A stretch of DNA of 48,196 nt from JAENVT01 sp031370825 (GTDB lineage: Bacteria > Actinomycetota > Acidimicrobiia > Acidimicrobiales > Ilumatobacteraceae): NCBI GenBank assembly GCA_031370825.1, contig JANMRB010000123.1, positions 1 through 48,196 on the forward strand, written 5' to 3'. A program made the translations under genes and the position numbers. Numbering within the stretch: position 1 is the stretch's first letter; every line of letters begins with the position of its first letter. The notes beneath the pieces were generated by a model. It saw only the letters and a program-made list of their open reading frames with translations. It did not search any database and had not been told where the DNA came from. Below are positions 40,503-47,849 of this stretch, piece by piece.

Positions 40503-42233
40503 GTGGGAACATTCGACATCCTTATACGCGGTGGCACAGTGGTCGATGGTACGGGCGCGCCGGGGCGTGTTGCGGACGTCGCAATCGTCAGCGACCACAT
40601 CGTCGACATTGCCCCGAACATCGTCGGCACCGCCAACAGGGTGATCAACGCCGCTGACCGTGTTGTCACGCCCGGCTTCGTGGACATCCATACGCACCTC
40701 GATGCCCAACTGGCCTGGGATCCGATGGGGTCGAGCAGCTGTTATCACGGCATTACCAGCGTCGTGATGGGCAACTGTGGGGTCACGTTCGCACCTTGCA
40801 AACCGGAAGACCGCGAGACCTTGGCGGGGATGATGGAGAGCGTCGAGGACATTCCCCGGGCAGCCATCCTCGAGGGGCTGGCGTGGGACTGGGTGACCTA
40901 CGGCGAGTACCTCGACGGCATCGGTCGCCTCCCCAAAGGTCCCAACGTCGGTGGCATGGTCGGACACTGCGCTCTCCGTCAATACGCGATGGGCAACCGC
41001 GGCATGGAGCAGGGCCTGCCGACGGATGAGGACCTAGCGATCATGACCGATCTGCTCGCCGAGGCCATGCGAGCTGGTGCCTTGGGCTTCAGCACCAGCC
41101 GCACGTTCCTGCACAAGGTTCCTGACGGCCGCCCAGTGCCGGGAACCTACGCCGAGCCCGAGGAGCTCTTTGCATTTGCCGAGGTTCTCCGCCGCCACGG
41201 TGCAGGTGTCTTCGAGAGTGCAAGCCGCATCGGCGAAGGTGAACGTGACGACTCGGACATCGCCTTGACTCGAGCGGAAATGGCTTGGATGGGCGAAGTC
41301 AGCCGGCGCAGCGGTCGCCCCGTCAGCTTCGGGCTGTTGCAGCACAACAGCCGACCCGATCTGTACGCTCAGGTGATCGAGCTCGCCAAACACGAGAACG
41401 CGCTCGGCGCAAACGTTCGCCCACAAACCACCGCTCGCAGCGTGGGCATCTTGTTCAGTCTGGATACGCGTAGCCCGTTCGACAGGGCAATTCCGTGGCG
41501 CAACCTCAAGGACATGCGCAACGGTCAAAAGATGGTCGCTCTGCGCGATCCGGCGACACGGGCCAAACTGATCGAGGCCGCGGACGTGACTCCGACGGGG
41601 CTGGACCTCACGCAGTTGTTCGTGGTCAACGAACTCCACGGTGCGCTTCACCACGGTGCCCGTTATGACCTCGATCCGAACACGTCGCTCGCGGCCATCG
41701 CCCACCAGCGCGGCATCTGTGCCGCCGCTGCATACATCGAGTTGCAGCTTGAAACCGACGGCACCCTCGTGTGCAGCCTCCCGTTCCTCAACCAGCAGAT
41801 GTCGGCCGTGGAGGACATGCTCGACCAACAAGTGGTCACTCTCGGGCTTGCCGATGCCGGAGCTCACGTCGGCCAGATCCTCGACGCCAGCCAACCGACG
41901 TTCCTTTTGTCGTACTGGATCCGCGAGCGCAAGCGATGGAGCTTGGAGGAGGGTGTTCGCCGACTGACCAGCGATACCGCCGACCTTTTCGGTTTGGAGG
42001 GGCGAGGTCGGCTCGCAGCGGGTAGTTTCGCCGACGTGAACGTGATCGATCTCGAGGCGCTGGAAATGCCGGCACCTTCTTACGTGTACGACTTCCCGCA
42101 TGGTGCAGGTCGATATGTGCAGAGCTCGACCGGCTACGACTACACGCTGGTCAACGGTCAGGTATTCATGGACCACGGCGAGCACGCCGGTGCTTTTGCC
42201 GGCACGATGCTCAAGAACAGTGCGGCACCGTGA
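40503..42233 (+). CDS. N-acyl-D-amino-acid deacylase-like amidohydrolase
   Basis: A 576-residue amidohydrolase. The N-terminal FDILIRGGTVVDGTGAPG and TPGFVDIHTHLDAQLAWDP (His63, His65 metal ligands) are typical of D-aminoacylases, as are GNCGVTFAPC and the late SYWIRERKRWSLEEGVRRLTSDTADLFGLEGRGRLAAGSFADVNVID. Such enzymes hydrolyse N-acyl-D-amino acids or related amides. GTG at 40503 is preceded by AGGGGTCGG. A 122-bp gap separates it from the aminotransferase, so co-transcription is possible. The stop overlaps the zinc-ribbon gene by 4 bp. Confidence 0.9.
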   Translation: MGTFDILIRGGTVVDGTGAPGRVADVAIVSDHIVDIAPNIVGTANRVINAADRVVTPGFVDIHTHLDAQLAWDPMGSSSCYHGITSVVMGNCGVTFAPCKPEDRETLAGMMESVEDIPRAAILEGLAWDWVTYGEYLDGIGRLPKGPNVGGMVGHCALRQYAMGNRGMEQGLPTDEDLAIMTDLLAEAMRAGALGFSTSRTFLHKVPDGRPVPGTYAEPEELFAFAEVLRRHGAGVFESASRIGEGERDDSDIALTRAEMAWMGEVSRRSGRPVSFGLLQHNSRPDLYAQVIELAKHENALGANVRPQTTARSVGILFSLDTRSPFDRAIPWRNLKDMRNGQKMVALRDPATRAKLIEAADVTPTGLDLTQLFVVNELHGALHHGARYDLDPNTSLAAIAHQRGICAAAAYIELQLETDGTLVCSLPFLNQQMSAVEDMLDQQVVTLGLADAGAHVGQILDASQPTFLLSYWIRERKRWSLEEGVRRLTSDTADLFGLEGRGRLAAGSFADVNVIDLEALEMPAPSYVYDFPHGAGRYVQSSTGYDYTLVNGQVFMDHGEHAGAFAGTMLKNSAAP

Positions 42234-42421
42234 CCGATACCGACACGTTCGCCTGCCCCCGTTGCGGCGAACCAGTCGATGAAAGGTTCTACGGACCGTG
42301 CCAGTCATGCCGCACCGAGTTGCGAGCCAAGTACCTGGGAGAGGGCCGAGTGGTCGAGGTCGCAGAGTACGAACCGAAGATCAACGTCACGCCGAACGCT
42401 GTTGCCCTGAAGGACGACTGA
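42230..42421 (+). CDS. 63-residue zinc-ribbon protein
   Basis: A small protein with CPRC (Cys9, Cys12) and CQSC (Cys24, Cys27), a complete four-cysteine zinc ribbon, followed by TELRAKYLGEGRVVEVAEYEPKIN. GTG at 42230 overlaps the stop of the amidohydrolase by 4 bp, so they are coupled, and the stop lies 8 bp from the convergent LLM gene. Ribbon proteins of this size are common in actinobacteria, without assigned function; the coupling suggests a link to the deacylase. Confidence 0.78.
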   Translation: MTDTDTFACPRCGEPVDERFYGPCQSCRTELRAKYLGEGRVVEVAEYEPKINVTPNAVALKDD

Positions 42422-42429
42422 GCCGTCCG

Positions 42430-43719
42430 CTACGCGCCGGGCAATCCCGCGCCAGGTCGGAACACCGGGTCGTTGTCGGCCTTGCCGTCCTTGGCCCTGC
42501 GTGCTGCGGCGCGTTCGGCCATTTGCGTCATCGTCGTTGCCATCGCTGCCGCGGCGCCCTCGTGCGCCATGATCTTGGTCAACACGGCAGCAGTCGCGCC
42601 TCCCATCAGCTCTTGCTTGTTGGCTTCGACATAATCCGCTGACGCCTGCATCGGCCGCACCGATCCGTTGATCGCCGGGATCACATACCGCGCCACCATG
42701 TCCCACGAGCGGCGCGTGTTTTCGCGATTGGCCCAGTCGTGGGCAAAGCCGAGGACAACGCCGAAGCCACCCGTGATCTCCTGCAGGTTGTTGATGGCGT
42801 CGATAAGATCATCGGGCGTTCCGACCACTGCTGCACCGCCGCCCTCTGCGCCGCTTTCGGACACTTGATCGAGAAGGTCCCGGGGGTCCTCGACATGGGT
42901 CGCGCCAGGACGACCGAGCACACGCACGTTGTACTCATTGTGCCAACGATGCAGACCGTGGACTGCCTCGCGTCGCGCCTGTTCCTTCGTCTCGGCGATG
43001 TGCCAGCTCATCAGCACTCGCCAATCGGCGCGGTCGACAGTGGTGTCGTGGGCCGCGGCTGCCTCCTCGGCAAAGCCCCATTGTGTCGGCAATGCCTGCA
43101 GACCTTCGGCGCTGGTCGACGCAATGGACAGCACCCCAATGCCGTACTTGCCGGCCAATTGCATGCCGCTGGGGCTGATGCTCGACGCCGTGGCCATGGG
43201 CATTCGGTCCTGGATCGGCAAGATCTGTAACGCCGCCTCATGGAGCTCGAACCATTCGCTCTCGTAGCTGAACCGCTCCTCGCCGTTGAGCAGGCGGATG
43301 ATCACCCCCATCGCCTCGTCTTGGCGATCGCGTAGATGCATCGGGCTGATCCCCATCGTGCGGGCGTCGCTCGGCAAGGCGCCGGGCCCGCTGCCGAACA
43401 TCGCCCTTCCCTTGGTCATGTGGTCGAGTTGCACGATGCGTTGGGCGACGTTGAACGGATGGTGGTACGGAAGTGACACGACGCCGGTGCCGAGCTTGAT
43501 CGTGTGCGACATCTGACCGGCGGCCGCGAGGAACATCTCCGGCGAGGCGATCATCTCCCATCCGGTGGAGTGGTGCTCGCCGCACCAGAACTCGTCGTAC
43601 CCCAGGTGGTCGAGCTGAGTCGCGAATTCCAGGTCACTCTGGAACTGCAGCGTCGGGCTCTCGCCGAGCGGGTGATGTGGTGCAAGGAACGTGCCGAACC
43701 GAAGGCGAGGAGACCGCAT
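42430..43719 (-). CDS. LLM-class flavin-dependent oxidoreductase
   Basis: A 429-residue luciferase-like monooxygenase or reductase using FMN or F420. LRFGTFLAPHHPLGE, LDHLGYDEFWCGEHHSTGWEMIASPEMFLAAAGQMSHTIKLGTGVVSLPYHHPF and ALPSDARTMGI are strong matches to alkanal/limonene-type members, with the His pair in GEHHS. The C-terminal 45 residues (AAAAMATTMTQMAERAAARRAKDGK) are an Ala-rich extension. Start ATG at 43719. The natural substrate cannot be told; actinobacteria carry many paralogues. Confidence 0.9.
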   Translation of the reverse strand: MRSPRLRFGTFLAPHHPLGESPTLQFQSDLEFATQLDHLGYDEFWCGEHHSTGWEMIASPEMFLAAAGQMSHTIKLGTGVVSLPYHHPFNVAQRIVQLDHMTKGRAMFGSGPGALPSDARTMGISPMHLRDRQDEAMGVIIRLLNGEERFSYESEWFELHEAALQILPIQDRMPMATASSISPSGMQLAGKYGIGVLSIASTSAEGLQALPTQWGFAEEAAAAHDTTVDRADWRVLMSWHIAETKEQARREAVHGLHRWHNEYNVRVLGRPGATHVEDPRDLLDQVSESGAEGGGAAVVGTPDDLIDAINNLQEITGGFGVVLGFAHDWANRENTRRSWDMVARYVIPAINGSVRPMQASADYVEANKQELMGGATAAVLTKIMAHEGAAAAMATTMTQMAERAAARRAKDGKADNDPVFRPGAGLPGA

Positions 43720-43793
43720 TGCAACAGACTATTGATAGCCGCCTGCGGGCCTTGGCCCCGGAATCGGCAGGCAGAACAATTGCCACAGCGCGC

Positions 43794-43799
43794 TATCCT
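43794..43799 (+). promoter_or_regulatory. -10 element of tRNA-Ala
   Basis: TATCCT lies 13 nt upstream of the tRNA-Ala 5' end, leaving room for a short leader removed by RNase P. No strong -35 is evident. Confidence 0.45.
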
Positions 43800-43812
43800 G
43801 AGGACTCCCTTC

Positions 43813-43885
43813 GGGGACGTAGCTCAGTTGGCAGAGCGCTACCTTTGCAAGGTAGATGTCAGGGGTTCGATTCCCCTCGTCTCCA
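43813..43885 (+). tRNA. tRNA-Ala (TGC)
   Basis: A 73-nt cloverleaf. The acceptor GGGGACG pairs with CGTCTCC (one G-T pair), discriminator A. The D arm contains AGCTCAGTTGGCAGAGC; the anticodon loop TTTGCAA carries TGC; the T arm is AGGGG-TTCGATT-CCCCT. CCA is not encoded. In actinobacteria tRNA-Ala usually follows tRNA-Ile directly near gyrA; here about 10.5 kb separate them. A recombinase remnant follows, so this tRNA may mark an integration site. Confidence 0.97.
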
Positions 43886-43914
43886 CCGGATAAAAGTCCA
43901 GCTCAGAGCACTCA

Positions 43915-43937
43915 AAGGCCCCGCTCAGCGGGGCCTT
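43915..43937 (+). terminator. factor-independent terminator hairpin after tRNA-Ala
   Basis: AAGGCCCCGC (43915-43924) pairs with GCGGGGCCTT (43928-43937) around a 3-nt loop, a perfect 10-bp GC-rich stem. The following sequence, CGTCGTTCCC, is only weakly T-rich. Confidence 0.8.
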
Positions 43938-43945
43938 CGTCGTTC

Positions 43946-43967
43946 CCAGGTGCACACCAGGTGCACA
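43946..43967. repeat. tandem direct repeat CCAGGTGCACA x2
   Basis: Two perfect adjacent copies of the 11-mer CCAGGTGCACA (43946-43956, 43957-43967), each containing the palindrome GTGCAC, one helical turn apart. Located just after the tRNA terminator and before the recombinase remnant. Confidence 0.75.
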
Positions 43968-44134
43968 GGATTTCGTGGGTTGTCGGCGAAAATGTTCACC
44001 TGCTGCGTCCGCCAGCCGGACTCGTCGAGTGAGGCGAAACGTTCGTCAACGGGTTGTTGCACGTCGTCGGGCCCGGCGGTTGGACACGTCCTTGACTGCA
44101 GGCGCGATTGGACCAAATATTGCTTCGGGAGCCG
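43968..44134. other. gene-free stretch next to recombinase remnant
   Basis: No convincing gene. Short open frames exist on both strands without recognisable similarity or ribosome binding sites. It may be the junction between the chromosome and an integrated element. Confidence 0.4.
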
Positions 44135-44638
44135 TCAGCAACCGGTGCACTGAGCGCAGCGGCACCGGTGTCCCACGGTTCGCCGTCCGCCGTGTCGGTC
44201 CACCGACACCACTGATCTCATACCTGGTTCACGGAGACCGACCTCAGCGAGCGTGACCAGAAGCGGGGGAGCGCCGGCGATGGTTACTCGAAGGTGATCC
44301 GGATGCATCTCGACGGTCTCGACTAGCTCGGTGATGAGCGCTCGTTGCTCTTGTTCGGTTGCGTGCTGCCAGATCAGATCAAGTTCCGTCTGCGTGAGTA
44401 GTTCGGCGACGTGCTCGAATTGCACCGCTAGGGCATGTCGGCGTTCGCTCTCGGCTGTGACCGCGGCAAGTTCGCTCTGGATAGCGTCGATCTGACGGCT
44501 GATCTTGGACTCTTCATCCCGAAAGTCGGCGGTGATCGACTCCGCGTAGTACAGGTCGACAAGCTTCTGGCGCTTCCGTCGGAGCGTGCCGATGGCGTCG
44601 GTGCGAGTCGGCGTCGCCGCCTTCGCTCGACTATCCGA
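44135..44638 (-). pseudogene. C-terminal remnant of a serine recombinase
   Basis: The minus-strand frame reads LRRKRQKLVDLYYAES, then a heptad-rich KISRQIDAIQSELAAV segment, then FEHVAELLTQTELDLIWQH, EQEQRALITELVETVEMHPD, LRVTIAGAPPLLVTLAEVGLRE. This matches the coiled-coil and C-terminal end of actinobacterial serine recombinases that mobilise genomic islands. The catalytic N-terminal resolvase domain and the recombinase domain are missing: the frame opens at a stop (44639-44641) with no start, and immediately upstream lies the tail of an unrelated secreted protein. The remnant of about 130 recognisable residues is therefore a decayed integrase. The last 25 residues (RHGGRRTVGHR ... CTGC) may be read-through. 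Confidence 0.72.
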
Positions 44639-45230
44639 TCAATGCGACCAGCACGTCGCAAGGCAGGGGATCGGCGAAGAAGGCCGGGTGCGGACCAGCT
44701 ACGCGCAGCGAAACGAGTGCGATGAATGTCCCTCCCGGCACCTGGTCGCCGCCAGTGTCGAACAAGTAGGTGAAGGTCAAATTGCCCCGATCCCTACTGA
44801 TCACACGCCCATTCATGTCTTTGACGACGAATGGTTGGCCCACCTGGTGAGTGACGAACTGGAAGATCGAACCCGACACGTGAGTGGCCTGTACGTCTTG
44901 CGTCACGGAGTCGCCCTCGATTGTCACGAACCTGCCATTGCCGGTATTGGTGATCGTTTCCACCGAATGAACGTGAGTGTGTTGGAAGAACGCTGTCGCC
45001 AACTCTCCCGTGCCGGTCCTAATGCTTTGAGTCCCCGCGACATGGAAATCGTCGTGTAGCGACAAGCCGCAGTCGGTGAAGTCATTGCTGTCGTGGAACT
45101 CGAATGGTTGATTGATCGCGTACATGGTCGCCGAAGCGGGAGCAGTCGAGACGATTGCCAATACCAACGGGGAGGCCACTGCAACTACCACAAGCGCTGC
45201 CCGTGACTTCACATTCAGTTTCCTGGTCAT
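44631..45230 (-). CDS. secreted protein of unknown function
   Basis: A 199-residue protein with a clear signal peptide: MTRKLNVKSR, a hydrophobic core, and a PASA cleavage site at about residue 34. The mature part (about 165 residues, FEFHDSNDFTDCGLSLHDDFHV, then HVHSVETITNTGNGRFVTIEG, FDTGGDQVPGGTF) looks beta-rich with two Cys. I do not recognise a named domain; similar stand-alone exported proteins occur in actinobacteria. ATG at 45230 follows GGGGGAG with a short spacer. Its 3' end overlaps the recombinase remnant frame by 8 bp, suggesting it replaced the recombinase's 5' part. Confidence 0.75.
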   Translation of the reverse strand: MTRKLNVKSRAALVVVAVASPLVLAIVSTAPASATMYAINQPFEFHDSNDFTDCGLSLHDDFHVAGTQSIRTGTGELATAFFQHTHVHSVETITNTGNGRFVTIEGDSVTQDVQATHVSGSIFQFVTHQVGQPFVVKDMNGRVISRDRGNLTFTYLFDTGGDQVPGGTFIALVSLRVAGPHPAFFADPLPCDVLVALIG

Positions 45231-45649
45231 GACGCTCCCCCGAACATCGCGACGAGGCCATCTCGATCGTCCGATGCCAATGGACACGCGAAATCAACAA
45301 CCATGGCTGCCCCCTACAATCAGTCACCGTCACCACGTCGGCCACGGTGAAATGAACCGTCGCGCCGACCAAAACAATTGTCAAGGGATTACAACGACCT
45401 GGCCGGACCGGCGGGTGATCGGCTGGATTGACGCCTTGAGAACAAAGCCTATATCGCGCCCTCCTGCAAGGCCACGGACGCGGGGAGGTCAAGGGGGATG
45501 GGAGCAGATGACACCTTGACGACCGCTCGGTAGCCGCAGCAAGACGACTACCCACCAATCGCCAATGTCCTGTATGAGAGTCGGTGGCTCGCACCACCGT
45601 CGTGCTGCGCCGATTCTCGACCTAGACAGTTGAGTCGACGACCCTAGAG
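45231..45649. other. 419-bp gap without a gene
   Basis: No convincing coding frame. On the minus strand TTGACA (45379-45384) with GACGGT 17 nt downstream (45356-45361) could be the promoter of the secreted-protein gene, giving a leader of about 120 nt. Nothing else is recognised. Base composition is somewhat less GC-rich than in the core region. Confidence 0.35.
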
Positions 45650-46645
45650 CTAGAGGCCGACGTAGAACATTCTGCCTTTCAGCGTGCCGGCGAGGGTGAG
45701 GGCGCGGTCACTCACCTTGCGATCTCCATTAGCGATCAAGTCTGTTGGGGGTGTGGCGGACCCGGTTGACCAGTCGATGTCGACGGTCGCTCCTTTGCAT
45801 CCGCCGTCGTTCTTCAGTGATTCGCAGAACTGGGCGTGCTCTGTGGCGTCTATGCTGACCCATCCAGTAAGGATGGTGGGGCCCTCGTAGTCGATGAGTT
45901 CGCCGACCGTTCCCGTCCTCGGAGCGTCGATTGTTGGTGTGTCGATCGTGGGCGCGAATGGCAATGTCGTCAGGCCGTGTGCGATTCGCTGAAGCGTCTC
46001 TGTCGTGACGGTGTCGCTGGCCGACCAGACCGTCAACGACCAACTTGCATCCATCATCAAGAGCGCATCGGGACCCGAGGTGCGGTAGCGCTCCTTGACG
46101 AACGCTGCGTTCCTTCCTTGGACGGTGGCCGACGAGGTGATCGTCGAGCCGGGGAGGTCGCCGTTCGTTCCGGTCCGAAACAGATTGATTTGAGCTGTCA
46201 TCGTCGTTGCTTCGATCCCGACCGACTGGGACCACCCGTCCTTGCCGCCCCCGCTGTCGCGCACGACCCAGCCATCCGGCAGCCACGTTGCCTCCGGGAC
46301 GGCCACTGGAAGCAACGAGACCGGTTGACCGTTGGCGCCATCGCGCACGGTCCGAGCGCCGAGCGGCTTCGGCAACTTGACTCGCAGTCGTCTCGGCGTT
46401 GCGCAGTCTGCTGTGTGCGACTCGCGACCCTGGACATCGAGCCGTACAACCCCCGGCTCATCGACGGGGGTGATGGTCACATCCGCCCAACACGATCGAC
46501 CTTCGACGTCGGCAGGCGCGAGCACTACCTGCAAGGTGGCGCCGTCGGCCGTTGCGCCAACCCCGGCCACGGAGATCAAGTTTGACTGCGTAGCGCACGA
46601 AGTCGACACGAGGAGTAGCACGACGATCCACACTCGCCTTGACAC
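45650..46645 (-). CDS. putative lipoprotein
   Basis: A 331-residue exported protein. MSRRVWIVVLLLVSTSCATQ has a short basic start, a hydrophobic core and a cysteine at residue 17; VSTSC is a loose lipobox, so lipidation is likely but not certain. The mature protein has several Cys and Asp/Gly-rich beta-like segments (GRSCWADVTITPVDEPG, LPDGWVVRDSGGG, CESLKNDGGCKG). No known domain recognised. GTG at 46645 lies 6 nt after a TAGGGT hexamer (46657-46652 on the minus strand), the leaderless pattern seen elsewhere. Confidence 0.72.
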   Translation of the reverse strand: MSRRVWIVVLLLVSTSCATQSNLISVAGVGATADGATLQVVLAPADVEGRSCWADVTITPVDEPGVVRLDVQGRESHTADCATPRRLRVKLPKPLGARTVRDGANGQPVSLLPVAVPEATWLPDGWVVRDSGGGKDGWSQSVGIEATTMTAQINLFRTGTNGDLPGSTITSSATVQGRNAAFVKERYRTSGPDALLMMDASWSLTVWSASDTVTTETLQRIAHGLTTLPFAPTIDTPTIDAPRTGTVGELIDYEGPTILTGWVSIDATEHAQFCESLKNDGGCKGATVDIDWSTGSATPPTDLIANGDRKVSDRALTLAGTLKGRMFYVGL

Positions 46646-46651
46646 CCCTAC

Positions 46652-46657
46652 ACCCTA
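46652..46657 (-). promoter_or_regulatory. -10 hexamer TAGGGT, leaderless geometry
   Basis: On the minus strand TAGGGT is followed by 6 nt and the GTG at 46645 of the lipoprotein gene. Confidence 0.45.
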
Positions 46658-46748
46658 CGACCCTGCGATCGCGCCGGAGAGTCGAGTCGACTCCGAGTCA
46701 CAACACCAACGGCTCTGACGAACCTGCGGTGGGGGTGTATCTGTCATT

Positions 46749-46770
46749 CTGTATTCGTTTGTATTACAAT
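46749..46770 (+). promoter_or_regulatory. promoter and possible operator of the toxin-antitoxin pair
   Basis: TACAAT (46765-46770) is followed by 7 nt and the ATG at 46778, giving a leaderless geometry. Two direct copies of TGTATT, at 46750-46755 and 46760-46765 (10 bp apart), overlap the -10 and could be the binding site of the ribbon-helix-helix antitoxin. Confidence 0.45.
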
Positions 46771-46777
46771 TGGACTG

Positions 46778-47083
46778 ATGGCTGAGCTGTTCGATCTCGA
46801 TCAACTCGACGACAACGATCCGTTCGAGATCGACAGGCAAGCAGCCCACCTGTTCAAACACGCCGGACTGGGAATCGACGACATTCAAGATGTCTGGCAA
46901 TCCGACCCGCTCTTCTACCCAGCCAAACCGCCAGCAGACTGGTTGATGGTGGCCGAAGTCCATGGCGAGATCCTGGTGGTCCCGCTCGCCGCGTCCGACT
47001 CGAATGATCCAACCCGCTGCCGCCCGATTGGTTGCTATGTCGCTGCCAAGCATCTTGCCGCCCGATACCTGGAGGACCGATGA
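46778..47083 (+). CDS. BrnT-like toxin of a type II toxin-antitoxin pair
   Basis: A 101-residue protein. DRQAAHLFKHAGLGIDDIQDVWQSDPLFYPAKPPADWLMVAEVHGEILVVPLA ... CRPIGCYVAAKHLAARYLEDR follows the plan of BrnT-type toxins (KHG...DA..VF.DP, a middle beta sheet, a final R.I...A...E..Y helix). BrnT proteins are ribonucleases inhibiting translation. The order toxin then antitoxin is that of brnTA, and the ATG of the antitoxin overlaps this stop by 4 bp. The family match is by pattern only; a HigB- or ParE-type toxin is a less likely alternative. Confidence 0.6.
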   Translation: MAELFDLDQLDDNDPFEIDRQAAHLFKHAGLGIDDIQDVWQSDPLFYPAKPPADWLMVAEVHGEILVVPLAASDSNDPTRCRPIGCYVAAKHLAARYLEDR

Positions 47084-47313
47084 CCAAGAAAATGACTCGA
47101 ACTGAAGAACACGATTATTACGCCGACCCTGAGAACCAAACTCCTCAAGGCCCGGCCCGACGCCGCGCTTCGAAACTCACCGAGCTCGTGCCGGTCCGCT
47201 TCCCACCCGAGACGCTCGACAGGATCCGCAACGCCGCCGGTGCGGACGATCGGTCGATCTCATCGTGGATTCGCCGAGCCGTCGAACATGAACTCGAGCA
47301 CAACGCGTCTTGA
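47080..47313 (+). CDS. ribbon-helix-helix (CopG-type) antitoxin
   Basis: A 77-residue protein. The N-terminus (EEHDYYADPENQTPQGPARRR) probably wraps the toxin. LVPVRFPPETLDRIRNAAGADDRSISSWIRRAVEHELE is a ribbon-helix-helix DNA-binding fold of the CopG type, with the conserved GxxDDRSxSSWIRRAV-like turn. The ATG at 47080 has GGAGG 5 nt upstream and overlaps the toxin stop. It would neutralise the toxin and repress the pair's promoter. Confidence 0.72.
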   Translation: MTKKMTRTEEHDYYADPENQTPQGPARRRASKLTELVPVRFPPETLDRIRNAAGADDRSISSWIRRAVEHELEHNAS

Positions 47314-47570
47314 CATCGGCGCGGAGTCGCAGTCACGGACTACCGCGTGCCCGTCCTGCGCAATCGCCGCGGTGTGTCAGCGTCACCAACAACCGTGTCC
47401 TAGAAATTCGGACAGCGGGTTCGGGTGTGAAGTTTGTCACGGCCGATTGTCCGTTGAGTACCACTGCGGACCACTGAGTGTCACCACGTACCGTCTGGTT
47501 CGCCTCGCCCCAAACGCTGTGGCGGTTACCCCTTGCGGGCTGAATGACAGGGGTGTAGTTAGGACAGTCC
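47314..47570. other. gap with a doubtful cysteine-containing frame
   Basis: No convincing gene. A plus-strand frame with CPSC and CEVCH is open through here, but it overlaps real genes at both ends and has mixed third-position usage, so it is not called. It may hold the promoter of the following HTH gene. Confidence 0.35.
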
Positions 47571-47849
47571 ATGTCTTCATTGGACGCCGTCACCGAAGCA
47601 GACGAGGCCCCTCAACTGCTCACTGTTGACGAGGCGGCGCGCCTGTTGCGCATCGGTCGATCGCGTGCGTATGAGCTTGCGAACGAGTATCTGAACTCGG
47701 GTGGCACGACGGGGATACCTGTGTTCCGCCTCGGGCCGGCTTGTCTGCGGGTGCCTCGCTGGGCTTTGATCGAGTTGGCGACGAAGGGTCGTGTGGTCAG
47801 GCTCTGCGACGCGGTCGTGCTGCCGACAGGGGCGACTGTTGCCCGCTGA
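47571..47849 (+). CDS. excisionase-like HTH DNA-binding protein
   Basis: A 92-residue protein with a winged-helix/MerR-like excisionase fold: LLTVDEAARLLRIGRSRAYELANEY then IPVFRLGPACLRVPRWALIEL, the HTH_17 pattern of recombination directionality factors and of small regulators on integrative elements. ATG at 47571 starts the frame; the Shine-Dalgarno is weak. It lies in an accessory region with a recombinase remnant and a replication-initiator-like winged helix, suggesting an integrated plasmid-like element. Confidence 0.7.
   Translation: MSSLDAVTEADEAPQLLTVDEAARLLRIGRSRAYELANEYLNSGGTTGIPVFRLGPACLRVPRWALIELATKGRVVRLCDAVVLPTGATVAR

Noticed and set aside
43677..44153. Plus-strand frame covering tRNA-Ala
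   Set aside because: It runs through a tRNA and a terminator and has no similarity.
47240..47629. Cysteine-containing plus-strand frame (CPSC, CEVCH)
   Set aside because: Overlaps the antitoxin and the excisionase-like gene, mixed third-position usage, no ribosome binding site.
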